A stretch of 64,000 bases of DNA from Muribaculaceae bacterium (lineage in GTDB: Bacteria; Bacteroidota; Bacteroidia; Bacteroidales; Muribaculaceae). Shown here one piece after another: positions 18,546 through 26,126 of this stretch. The DNA lies in NCBI GenBank assembly GCA_017399915.1, contig JAFQAS010000058.1, positions 124,001 to 188,000 of the forward strand, read 5' to 3'. Below the pieces are notes generated by a model. The model was not told the origin of the DNA, did no database searches, and saw only the letters and a list, made by a program, of their open reading frames with translations. The position numbers and the translations under genes were made by a program. Position 1 is the first letter of the stretch, and each line of letters starts with the position of its first letter.

Positions 18546-19738
18546 ATTGGCGATGTGACAATTAATAATCTATCGCCGTTGGCAATAGTAACACCATAAA
18601 GACGATATTTATTATCGTCTTTTATTTTTAGCCTTTTGCGTAGCTCTTCAGCCGATAGAATGAAATTTCTTACCGCAATATTTGCCCTTGGATAATCTAT
18701 GGCAACTTCTTTAATGATGCGAGATGAGAATGGATAAATATGCTCTATTTTATAACAATCACCGGGAAATTCTGGAATATAATTTTTTGAAGAGTAAATA
18801 TGTGTGTGGGAATGAAGTTTTGAGGTGTAATATTTCTGTGATAATATTTTAAATGGTTGCATTTTCATCACACATGGATATGGTTCATAAAGGTAAATCT
18901 CAGTATTAATGTTTTCAAATGTAGATTTAGCCTCAGTCTCTTCATGATGAGTAAAAGAAAACCTATTTTCACAATCCGACAAAGTAATGCAATGTAATAT
19001 AGGTGTTGATGTGGGATTTTTAAAATCAATAACAGCAACAAGTTCTTTGCATTCTTGACGAGTTCCTATGGCATATAGCTCGGTGGTTTCAGGTAATTCT
19101 CGTAATACTTGTGTAGCATCGAGCATTGGAGATATTTTGACAATTAGTTTGTCGCAATGTCGTTTAATGAGCTCAAGATGTTCTAAGACGTTTGGCTGAC
19201 AATCAGCAAGCGCAAATAATCGTTTCCCTCCATCTCCACGGCGTGCGGGATCAATAAATATTGTATTGAAATGGGAGGTTGATGTTTTTAGATATTCTAT
19301 GCTATCGGCATTAATTCCCGTGAAGTTTGTAATGCCAAGAGCTTTGGCGTTTATTGATAACGCATGAGCGACATCTTCGTTAAGATCGATTGCTATAACT
19401 TGTGTCGCTTTTTGAGCAAGGTGGAATGCATCGATTCCAAGTCCGGCTGTCATATCGAGCACATTCTCTCCATTATTAATTAATGAAGAATGAAACTCAG
19501 CAAGAATATCAGAGGTGCATTGTTCGGCCGATAGGGCAGTAGGGAAAATAAAATAAGGCGAACGGAGTGTTTTGAGAAGCTTTTTAGCGGCTTTCTTGCG
19601 ACACTCAATTTGCATTATCGCAAAATCATATATTGCCGAATTATCTTTTTTACGACAACTTAATCGCAATTTTTGTGTGTCGCAATTTTGATGCTCCTCA
19701 ATCCATTTGATGATATTTTCGTTTAACTCCGTTATCAC
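18542..19738 (-). CDS. class I SAM-dependent methyltransferase with THUMP-like C-terminal domain
   Basis: The 398-residue product has a central Rossmann methyltransferase domain with the SAM motif [16 protein letters not shown] (about 94-109), the acidic motif VIAIDLNED (about 114-122) and a catalytic-type loop [16 protein letters not shown] (about 156-171). The C-terminal part (about 330-398) matches the THUMP-like domain seen in a Bacteroidetes family of putative RNA methyltransferases. The DPARRG loop resembles the DPPY/DPAR loops of RNA or DNA base methyltransferases. The target is unknown. It overlaps smpB tail to tail by 4 bp and lies 47 bp downstream of the SanA-like gene. Confidence 0.8.
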   Translation of the reverse strand: MITELNENIIKWIEEHQNCDTQKLRLSCRKKDNSAIYDFAIMQIECRKKAAKKLLKTLRSPYFIFPTALSAEQCTSDILAEFHSSLINNGENVLDMTAGLGIDAFHLAQKATQVIAIDLNEDVAHALSINAKALGITNFTGINADSIEYLKTSTSHFNTIFIDPARRGDGGKRLFALADCQPNVLEHLELIKRHCDKLIVKISPMLDATQVLRELPETTELYAIGTRQECKELVAVIDFKNPTSTPILHCITLSDCENRFSFTHHEETEAKSTFENINTEIYLYEPYPCVMKMQPFKILSQKYYTSKLHSHTHIYSSKNYIPEFPGDCYKIEHIYPFSSRIIKEVAIDYPRANIAVRNFILSAEELRKRLKIKDDNKYRLYGVTIANGDRLLIVTSPI

Positions 19739-19784
19739 TATTTATTCAATTTGTATAATTATGCCACGTCAAACCATAAGAGGC

Positions 19785-20417
19785 CTACTGATTATTATTT
19801 GAAGACTTAAATGTAGGCTTTTCTCCTAATATCATGTCGATAAACAACTTCACTCGTGCAAGAAATTCGCGGCCTTCGTTTTTTATTCGTTTGGTGATAA
19901 TGTGAGAAGGTTTCGCATTATATCCTATGGCGTTTATGCCATTTTGTGACGCGAGATATATGGCTCTTTCATTGTGGTATTTTTGTGAAATTAGAGTAAT
20001 ATTATCATAGCCATATATTTCTTTTACTTTTACAATGGAATTTAGTGTGCGGGTACCTTCGTAGTCAAGAATAATCACGCTATCGGGCACGCCATATTCT
20101 ATTAACGAATCTCGCATTGCTTCTAATTCATTATAACCATCCTGACGCGAAGAGTAGTCTCCACCACTTGCAATTACTTTACTAATTTTACCACCCTTGT
20201 ATAACTCAGCAGTAGCAATAATGCGATTGATATAATAGTAATTGGGGGCATTCTCCGGAGTGCGAGGGGACGTGCCAAGTAATAACCCTACTTCATTATT
20301 AGGTATATCTTTTGTGTTATCAAAAGTCTTGTTCGAAGCATTTATTGATACTATTGAATAGCAACAAATTATTGTAAAAACAATAAGTAGGATAGCCCAA
20401 ATTATAATTCGAATCAT
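19785..20417 (-). CDS. SanA/YdcF-like membrane-anchored protein (DUF218)
   Basis: A start at 20417 (MIRIIIWAI) gives 210 residues. A longer frame back to a TTG at 20459 would begin inside the promoter element at 20457-20464, so the ATG is preferred. One N-terminal membrane segment (about 2-22) anchors a periplasmic DUF218 domain: VGLLLGTSP (about 40-48), ASGGDYSSRQDGYNE (about 86-100), DYEGTRTLNSI (about 119-129) and ISQKYHNERAIYLA (about 144-157). SanA and ElyC relatives are linked to envelope barrier function and peptidoglycan or lipid-carrier metabolism. The exact reaction is unknown. Confidence 0.85.
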   Translation of the reverse strand: MIRIIIWAILLIVFTIICCYSIVSINASNKTFDNTKDIPNNEVGLLLGTSPRTPENAPNYYYINRIIATAELYKGGKISKVIASGGDYSSRQDGYNELEAMRDSLIEYGVPDSVIILDYEGTRTLNSIVKVKEIYGYDNITLISQKYHNERAIYLASQNGINAIGYNAKPSHIITKRIKNEGREFLARVKLFIDMILGEKPTFKSSNNNQ

Positions 20418-20456
20418 TGTTTTTTGAGAAATATGTATGGTTAGTCTAATTTTATG

Positions 20457-20464
20457 CAAAGATA
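20457..20464 (-). promoter_or_regulatory. promoter (-7 element) of the SanA-like gene
   Basis: TATCTTTG on the minus strand, about 40 nt before the preferred ATG at 20417. A TTG lies about 22 nt further upstream. It overlaps the extreme upstream TTG start candidate, which argues against that start. Confidence 0.5.
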
Positions 20465-20478
20465 CATAATAATAGGGA

Positions 20479-21162
20479 TTATTCTACAATATCGCCAAAG
20501 TGAATAATGCTTTTTGGTAGAAGTTGTGGATTAATTTTGATTCTTTTATATTCAATCCAAAAATCATCACCACTATGAGAATTGGTACCCTCAATATATC
20601 CTTTTTTCTTCGATGGTTTTACTGCATTTACAACTTCTAAATCTTCATAAAAATGTGACGCATAATGGAGGAGTGGTTCGGTTAATAAATTCCACTGATT
20701 ATTTAGGTATGTGAATATATAATATGTAGTCCAGTTACCCATTTCAAGTTCCCATCTAATGCCAAATTCATCAGTGCCATTCCCATCTAAATCTTCTTCG
20801 GAAATCATTCTTACGTCCCAAATTTCGTAAACATATAAAGGCTTAATTTTTCCACTGGTGCTATATATTCTGAAGTTTTTGCGAAGAGTTTTAAATCCAA
20901 TAGGTTCTGCAATAAGAGTGTCTATTCCATCACCACTAAAATTTCCAATTAGAGTATCACGAAGTTCAATAATATCTTCGAGTGTGTATATAGTTGTGTC
21001 ATTATAGGGGTCATCGTCTAATAAAGATGGGTGAATATATTTATGTGTATCTGATGTATTTGTCAAAGAATCGGTTGGATTGTTTGAGATGTTAGTTGTA
21101 GAATAGCAACCTATTGAAGAGGAGATAGCTAAAGCGATGAGTATAAATGTAAAATGTTTCAT
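20479..21162 (-). CDS. lipoprotein with Asp-rich calcium-type repeats, function unknown
   Basis: The 227-residue product has a lipoprotein signal (hydrophobic residues 5-18 and lipobox SSIGC, lipidated Cys at 19). Two stretches, NFSGDGIDTLIAEP (about 74-87) and EEDLDGNGTDEFGIRWE (about 117-133), look like FG-GAP or EF-hand-like calcium loops. WTTYYIFTYLNNQWNLL follows. The protein family is not one I can name. It begins 10 bp after the ADP-ribosylglycohydrolase stop in the same transcript. Confidence 0.75.
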   Translation of the reverse strand: MKHFTFILIALAISSSIGCYSTTNISNNPTDSLTNTSDTHKYIHPSLLDDDPYNDTTIYTLEDIIELRDTLIGNFSGDGIDTLIAEPIGFKTLRKNFRIYSTSGKIKPLYVYEIWDVRMISEEDLDGNGTDEFGIRWELEMGNWTTYYIFTYLNNQWNLLTEPLLHYASHFYEDLEVVNAVKPSKKKGYIEGTNSHSGDDFWIEYKRIKINPQLLPKSIIHFGDIVE

Positions 21163-21172
21163 ATTAAATTAA

Positions 21173-22135
21173 TTAGTTATAATTATTAAATTTAGATAAA
21201 CAAAGATTAGAGAATTTTTCGCATGTGGCGCGATATTCATCTGTTTTATACATTTTTTCAACATAATGCGATGGGATAGAACCATACCCAAATTTTGCGC
21301 CTAAAATGGCACATGCTATTGATGCGTTTGTATCGGCATCGCCTCCTTCATTCACCACATCGATTAATCCTGAAGTGAAATCGGGGCTATGCCAATAAGC
21401 CCAAAGAGCCGCGGCTAACGTACGCAAAGTATAGCCCATTGACGTTTCGTCGTCAAGATAAAGTGCACTGATGTCGTTGTTTTCTTTTGCGATAGTAACC
21501 CATTCTGCTATTCGTGAGTCATATTGATTGGCTATTTCTATAATTTCATCATAGCCCAGTTCCTTGTTGTTCCACACAAGATTGTTTATAATCAAAGTTG
21601 CAATCACGCACGATCCTACGCATCGAGGATCATAGTGAGTCACCATGCATGCTTTTTCTGCATTTTCGATTACATATTCATTCCATAAGCCTACCACCGA
21701 TGTACGCATCAATCCACCATTTGGAGCACTATTCTTATTAGTTAGTTCCCACACGATTTTAGATGTTTCAATTGGAGCCTCAAGCCACCCTGGAGCATGA
21801 ATAATCTTGTATGTAAGAGCTCCACACCCCATGCCATCGGTTTCATACCAATTAAGAATGTTTTTGGCAAGAGTATTGGGATTGATACCATTATCGCTCA
21901 ATAATGCATTGAGAATACAAAGCATTTGGTCAGTGTCGTCAGTAAATTCCCCCGGCTTCCATAGCCTCACATGAGCAAAAGGAATAATCTCATCATATCG
22001 TTGGAGCTTGTTTGGATACATTCGTTTCATGCCATCGGCATATTGACCTTCTCCTCCCAATCCAAGAGCATCACCAATAGCTTGACCATAAAGGCATCCC
22101 ATCATTCGGTCATAAATTTGTTCTTTTGTCATCAT
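21173..22135 (-). CDS. ADP-ribosylglycohydrolase family protein
   Basis: The 320-residue product has the DraG/ARH fold motifs: MGCLYGQAIGDALG (about 12-25), GEFTDDTDQML (about 64-74, first metal-binding Thr-Asp-Asp set), GGLMRTSVVGLW (about 139-150) and VNEGGDADTNASIACAILGA (about 261-280, second Asp set). All the metal ligands expected for an active di-magnesium enzyme appear present. The family removes ADP-ribose from modified proteins. It is 40 bp downstream of a small FtsZ-like gene under one promoter. Some immunity proteins against FtsZ-modifying ADP-ribosyltransferase toxins belong to this family, so that link is worth testing (inference). A general housekeeping role is equally possible. 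Confidence 0.92.
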   Translation of the reverse strand: MMTKEQIYDRMMGCLYGQAIGDALGLGGEGQYADGMKRMYPNKLQRYDEIIPFAHVRLWKPGEFTDDTDQMLCILNALLSDNGINPNTLAKNILNWYETDGMGCGALTYKIIHAPGWLEAPIETSKIVWELTNKNSAPNGGLMRTSVVGLWNEYVIENAEKACMVTHYDPRCVGSCVIATLIINNLVWNNKELGYDEIIEIANQYDSRIAEWVTIAKENNDISALYLDDETSMGYTLRTLAAALWAYWHSPDFTSGLIDVVNEGGDADTNASIACAILGAKFGYGSIPSHYVEKMYKTDEYRATCEKFSNLCLSKFNNYN

Positions 22136-22155
22136 TAGTTAAGTGGTTTAAGGTT
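22134..22155 (-). repeat. leader repeat, copy in front of the ADP-ribosylglycohydrolase
   Basis: This 22-nt segment touching the start codon differs at only 2 of 22 positions from 22451-22472, which lies in front of the FtsZ-like gene. The two copies suggest a duplicated leader or shared translational control. Confidence 0.6.
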
Positions 22156-22175
22156 CTTTGATAAATGTAATAGTA

Positions 22176-22442
22176 TTAATCTTTTATATGTTTGTTGATG
22201 ATTTCGCCTATTTGTTCTTCTACATTTTCGGCAAGCATTCGGCACAAATTTGGACTTGGGTGTGCTGGTAAATTCGGGTTCCCATTCATTTCCCTTAAAT
22301 CATAATAAGGGATATTTTCCGCAAGATTTTGGCACCCCATGCCTATCCCTATATAATTAGCCTCGGGAATTCCCACTTTTTTCATGTTCTCTACGGCAAA
22401 GATACCTCCTCCGCCAACGCCAATAATTAAAATTTTACTCAT
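22176..22442 (-). CDS. mini FtsZ-like protein (N-terminal nucleotide-binding part only)
   Basis: The 88-residue product starts MSKILIIGVGGGGIFAVENM, very like the first strand and glycine loop of FtsZ (IGVGGGG.NAV..M). The resemblance continues: YIGIGMGCQNLAENI aligns with the FtsZ stretch containing NTDAQAL, and LPAHPSPNLCRMLAENVEEQI aligns with the region G.GA.P..G..AAEE. It then stops before the tubulin signature GGGTGTG, so it cannot be a complete GTPase. It could be a remnant, a regulator or a decoy. It has a strong promoter, so it is probably expressed. It is the first gene of an operon with an ADP-ribosylglycohydrolase. The homology is by eye and needs a profile search. Confidence 0.7.
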   Translation of the reverse strand: MSKILIIGVGGGGIFAVENMKKVGIPEANYIGIGMGCQNLAENIPYYDLREMNGNPNLPAHPSPNLCRMLAENVEEQIGEIINKHIKD

Positions 22443-22450
22443 CTGAATTT

Positions 22451-22472
22451 ATTAGTTAAGTAGTTTAAAGTT
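22451..22472 (-). repeat. leader repeat, copy in front of the mini FtsZ-like gene
   Basis: 20 of 22 positions are identical to 22134-22155. It lies between the start codon at 22442 and the promoter at 22495. Confidence 0.6.
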
Positions 22473-22494
22473 GCAATGTGTTTTAATGACACTA

Positions 22495-22526
22495 CAAAGT
22501 TAAGCAAAAAGAAGTGAAATTGCAAA
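22495..22526 (-). promoter_or_regulatory. promoter of the mini FtsZ/ADP-ribosylglycohydrolase operon
   Basis: On the minus strand TTTG (22523-22526), 20 nt, then TAACTTTG (22495-22502), giving a leader of about 45-50 nt. This is a full consensus match. Confidence 0.8.
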
Positions 22527-22616
22527 TAAAAATTAGGTATTTTATTAAAACTAAAATATAAAATCATATGTTGTACATAAAAATATAAAGTATGAAAATA
22601 ATAAAGAGTAAAGTTT

Positions 22617-23174
22617 ATGACGACGATTGTTTTTTCGCATCCGTGGGAGGGGAGCTTTAATCGGGTGATTTTAGATGGTGTTGTTGAGAAGTTGCGTGAG
22701 AAAGGACGCGTTTTTCAGGTGATAAATCTTGTTGCTGATGGATTTAATCCTACGATGAATGTGACCGATTTGGCATTGTATAATAGGGGAGAGGCAGCCG
22801 ATCCCATTGTGGCTAAGTATGGTGAAATGCTTCAAAATACCGATGAGTTGATAATCATCTTTCCTATTTGGTGGGGTATGATGCCGGCCATTTTTAAGGG
22901 ATTTCTCGACAAGGTATTGCTCAAAGGAGTGGCTTATAATTATTCTGATGACGGGGCGATGTTACCCGCATTAGATATTCGTCGCACGATGTTGATAACC
23001 ACATCGCAAGGGCCTACGGCTCTGTATCGCCATTTTATTGAAGATAACCTCATCGCTTTTGTGCTTAATTCAGTGGGGATAAATAATGTAAAATGGTATA
23101 ATTGTGAACGCACCGCTCACGGATCTCGTGAAAATCGCGAAGAATTCCTAAAAAAGGTGATAGCGAAAGTGTAG
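22617..23174 (+). CDS. flavodoxin-fold NAD(P)H oxidoreductase (MdaB/KefF type)
   Basis: The 185-residue product is a flavodoxin-like quinone reductase. It begins TTIVFSHPWEGSFNRVIL (phosphate-binding loop of FMN/FAD near residues 6-13) and has the flavin-ring motif IIIFPIWWGMMPAIFKGFLDKVL (about 79-101) and TTSQGP (about 124-129). Such enzymes reduce quinones by two electrons, and some act as ancillary subunits of KefC channels. No kef gene is next to it. It is monocistronic, divergent from the FtsZ-like operon and convergent with radC. No clear consensus promoter was found in front. Confidence 0.88.
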   Translation: MTTIVFSHPWEGSFNRVILDGVVEKLREKGRVFQVINLVADGFNPTMNVTDLALYNRGEAADPIVAKYGEMLQNTDELIIIFPIWWGMMPAIFKGFLDKVLLKGVAYNYSDDGAMLPALDIRRTMLITTSQGPTALYRHFIEDNLIAFVLNSVGINNVKWYNCERTAHGSRENREEFLKKVIAKV

Positions 23175-23221
23175 AGATGAAATGTAATGTGGAAAAGAAA
23201 AAATTCCGCATTCCGCACTAA

Positions 23222-23941
23222 TTAAATTCTTCCGTTGTCGCTATATGAGAAATAATCGGTAGGGGTGATAATCAAATGGTCAAGCACATTGATATCGAGA
23301 AGTAGCGCTGCTTCCTTTGTCTTGGTCGTAATGCGGTTGTCTTCGGGGCTGGGATTGAGATTGCCCGAAGGGTGATTGTGGACAAGAATGATGCTTGATG
23401 CGAGTAGCTCAATAGCACGTTTCAAGATTAGTCGCACGTCAATCACGGTGCCCGAAACCCCGCCTTTGCTCATACATTCTTCAAACATCACACGATTACT
23501 GCGCGATAGGTATAACACCCAAAACTCTTCATGTTCGAGGCGTTGGAGCTTGGTGCGCATGAGGTTATATATGTCGGTTGAGCATTTTATTTGTGGGTCG
23601 AGTGCTGCATCTTCATCGCGAGTGCGCAATCCCAACTCAAAGGCGGCAGCAAGCGATATTGCTTTTGCTGTGCCCACCCCTTTGAATTTCTTTTTCATTT
23701 CATGGATTGACAATCGGCTCAATCGTGATAGACGGTTGTCGCATGAAGCAAGAACTTCTTGACTCATCGATATAACCGATTTCCCAGGCAAACCACTGCC
23801 AAAGATGATAGCAAGTAGCTCAGCATTACTAAGTGAACGAATGCCTAAAGCGAGAGCTTTCTCGCGAGGTTTGTCACTATCGTCGAGGTCGGCAATACGT
23901 CCCATAAAACGATCTTCGGGTTCTTTTAGTTGGTCGCTCAT
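23222..23941 (-). CDS. radC: RadC family JAB1/MPN-domain protein
   Basis: The 239-residue product has the usual RadC layout. An N-terminal helix-hairpin-helix part (LGIRSLSNAELLAIIFGSG, about 32-50; KKKFKGVGTAKAISLAAAFELG, about 82-103) precedes a metalloprotease-like JAMM domain with VHNHPSGNLNPSPEDNRITTK (about 185-205), carrying the two His and the Asp ligands. Despite its name, the DNA repair role of RadC is not supported by later genetics and its substrate is unknown. It is the last gene of the uvrD-nspC-glycosyltransferase-radC run, 11 bp after its neighbour. Confidence 0.93.
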   Translation of the reverse strand: MSDQLKEPEDRFMGRIADLDDSDKPREKALALGIRSLSNAELLAIIFGSGLPGKSVISMSQEVLASCDNRLSRLSRLSIHEMKKKFKGVGTAKAISLAAAFELGLRTRDEDAALDPQIKCSTDIYNLMRTKLQRLEHEEFWVLYLSRSNRVMFEECMSKGGVSGTVIDVRLILKRAIELLASSIILVHNHPSGNLNPSPEDNRITTKTKEAALLLDINVLDHLIITPTDYFSYSDNGRI

Positions 23942-23952
23942 AATAGAAGATG

Positions 23953-24951
23953 TTATTTGCCTTTTCTTATTGCCACCTCTTCTTCAATATTACGTCCGCG
24001 ACGCAACAGAATTTTTGTAGTGAATGCCTTGATAAATCCCCAACCATATCCACTCAGTTGCAATATGCTTGCCGGCACTGCTTTGAGTGCGATAACTAAT
24101 GATTTAGTTGAGAATAGGGCAGTGATGAATATCGCTAATATATATGCAGCTAATGGCAAAATGCACCACCATTTCCAGAGGATAGATAGAGCGATTAGTC
24201 CCACCGAACCAATTACAAATACTGCCGGTAGAGTGTGAACAAGTTTTAGAGAGTCGGGATAAAGTAATTTAAGAGTGATGCGCGACATGCCAAATACGTA
24301 TACTTGACGAGTGAACAATCGCATATTAACACGACGTTTGTGATAAACATATGCCTCACGAATCAAGCCGATAGAGAATCCGGCTTGGCGTATGCGTGTG
24401 CTCATGTCAATATCTTCTGAGAACATTTCACGAAATCCGCCCACTTTTTCATAAACCTTACGTGAATATCCCATGTTGAATGTGCGTGGTACAAATTTTT
24501 CAAGTTGTACTTTGCCTCCACGTATCCCCCCCGTTGTGAGGAATGACGTCATAGAATAATTTATCGCTTTTTGAGTGGTGCTGAACGATTCGTGGGCAGC
24601 GTCGGGACCTCCAAAACAGTCAAGAGAATTTCGGTCGAGAGCATCCGAAAGAATTTTGAAATAATCGGGCGGAATCACGCAGTCTGAGTCAAAAAAGATG
24701 AAATAATCCCCTTTGGCGCGTTCAAGACCATGGTTGCGGGCTATTGAACGGCCCTCATTTTCTTTATAATAATATGAAGCATCGACGCGGTCGGCATATT
24801 CTTCTACAACATCTTCGCATGGAGCAGAGGAACCGTCTTCGACTATTACAACTTCAAAATCTTTGCATGATTGGAGTGCGAGGCTTTCCATTAGGTCGCG
24901 TACTTCATCAATGCGGTTATATACAGGTATTATTACTGAAAATCGTGGCAT
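23953..24951 (-). CDS. membrane-associated family 2 glycosyltransferase
   Basis: The 332-residue product has a GT-A fold: FSVIIPVYNRIDEVRDLMES (about 4-23), VVIVEDGSSAP (about 34-44), the DxD-type FIFFDSDCVIPPDYFK (about 87-102) and the acceptor-side motif GGFREMFSEDIDMSTRIRQAG (about 173-193). Three hydrophobic segments (about 240-262, 263-285 and 290-305) anchor the C terminus. The donor and acceptor sugars are unknown, and there is no polysaccharide cluster around it. It starts 23 bp after nspC in the same direction. Confidence 0.9.
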   Translation of the reverse strand: MPRFSVIIPVYNRIDEVRDLMESLALQSCKDFEVVIVEDGSSAPCEDVVEEYADRVDASYYYKENEGRSIARNHGLERAKGDYFIFFDSDCVIPPDYFKILSDALDRNSLDCFGGPDAAHESFSTTQKAINYSMTSFLTTGGIRGGKVQLEKFVPRTFNMGYSRKVYEKVGGFREMFSEDIDMSTRIRQAGFSIGLIREAYVYHKRRVNMRLFTRQVYVFGMSRITLKLLYPDSLKLVHTLPAVFVIGSVGLIALSILWKWWCILPLAAYILAIFITALFSTKSLVIALKAVPASILQLSGYGWGFIKAFTTKILLRRGRNIEEEVAIRKGK

Positions 24952-24974
24952 AGGGTTATGATTATTATTTATTA

Positions 24975-26126
24975 TTAGCTCATTCGTGATTTATAGTCTT
25001 CGTAGGTGTATTGTCGCAGATATTCGCAATCTCCATTAGAACGACAAAGCACTATCGCGGGGTGTTGAATGCCATTAAACATATTGGTTTTAACGGTGGT
25101 GTAGTGGTTCATGTCCTCAAGAGTGAGACGGTCGCCTATTTCGAGCGGCTTTTCAAAACTCCAATCTCCAATAAAGTCACCGCTTAGGCATGAATTGCCC
25201 CCAAGACGATATGTAGATAGCGAGGTGTCAACCTCCATACTTTCAGTGATAGCGGGCTTATAAGGCATTTCAAGGCAGTCGGGCATATGGCATGCAAATG
25301 AAGCATCTATGATTGCGGTTTTCACCCCTTGATTTTCAACCACATCTACTACCGATGTAATTAAATCGCCTGTGCGCCATGTAAACGCGCTCCCCGGCTC
25401 TAGTATTACATCAAGCCATGGATAACGGCTCTTAAACTCTTTCAAAAGCGAGATGAGGTGCTCCACATCATAACCCTCGCGAGTCATTAGATGCCCACCA
25501 CCCATATTCACCCACTTCACCTGTGGTAGATATTTGCCAAATTGCGCCCCAAATGCTTCGAGAACTTTTTCCAAATCATATGATGTTGATTCGCATAGCG
25601 CATGGAAGTGCATTCCTTCAATCCCTTCGGGTAATCTGTCGCCTATAATGTCGGCTGTAACACCAAATCGAGAGCCGGGTAGGGCAGGATTATAGATGTC
25701 AGTTTCAATTACCGAGCATTGAGGGTTAACACGCACTCCGGGCGACACATGTCGTTTCCCCTCGGTGCTGTTGTGTTTTATTACCTCATCTTTGAAGCGA
25801 TGCCATTGATTGAGAGAGTTGAATGTGATATGAGAACTTCCCTCGAGGTAACGATTGATTGTGAGTGGGGTATATGCCGGGCAGTAAGAGTGCACTTCAT
25901 CACCCAAGCAATCGAGTGCCAAATCCATTTCATTGAGTGAACTTGCGGTTGATGCGGTGCAATATTCCTTAATGATGGGGAATGTGCGCCAAAGAGCATT
26001 GGCTTTGAATGCCATAATGATGTTCACTCCCGCTTCGCGCTTAACGCGATTAATTAATTCGAGGTTACGACGTAGGCGGTTTTCGTAGACTATATAAAAT
26101 GGAGTTGGTATTTCGTTTATTTTCAT
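24975..26126 (-). CDS. nspC: carboxynorspermidine/carboxyspermidine decarboxylase
   Basis: The 383-residue product is a PLP enzyme of the alanine-racemase fold. It starts IPTPFYIVYENRLRRNLELI and has the PLP-lysine motif IIMAFKANALW (about 36-46, Lys near 41), HFHALCES (about 197-204), VNMGGGHLMTREGYDVEHL (about 229-247, phosphate-binding glycines) and ILEPGSAF (about 267-274). NspC makes spermidine or norspermidine in the alternative polyamine route common in gut Bacteroidales. The partner carboxyspermidine dehydrogenase is not next to it. The start codon overlaps the uvrD stop by 1 bp. Confidence 0.93.
   Translation of the reverse strand: MKINEIPTPFYIVYENRLRRNLELINRVKREAGVNIIMAFKANALWRTFPIIKEYCTASTASSLNEMDLALDCLGDEVHSYCPAYTPLTINRYLEGSSHITFNSLNQWHRFKDEVIKHNSTEGKRHVSPGVRVNPQCSVIETDIYNPALPGSRFGVTADIIGDRLPEGIEGMHFHALCESTSYDLEKVLEAFGAQFGKYLPQVKWVNMGGGHLMTREGYDVEHLISLLKEFKSRYPWLDVILEPGSAFTWRTGDLITSVVDVVENQGVKTAIIDASFACHMPDCLEMPYKPAITESMEVDTSLSTYRLGGNSCLSGDFIGDWSFEKPLEIGDRLTLEDMNHYTTVKTNMFNGIQHPAIVLCRSNGDCEYLRQYTYEDYKSRMS

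Noticed and set aside
23186-23212. Possible hairpin (9 bp with a G-U pair) between the oxidoreductase gene and radC
   Set aside because: It lacks a T tract and a GC-rich stem, so it was not called as a terminator, although its place between converging genes fits.
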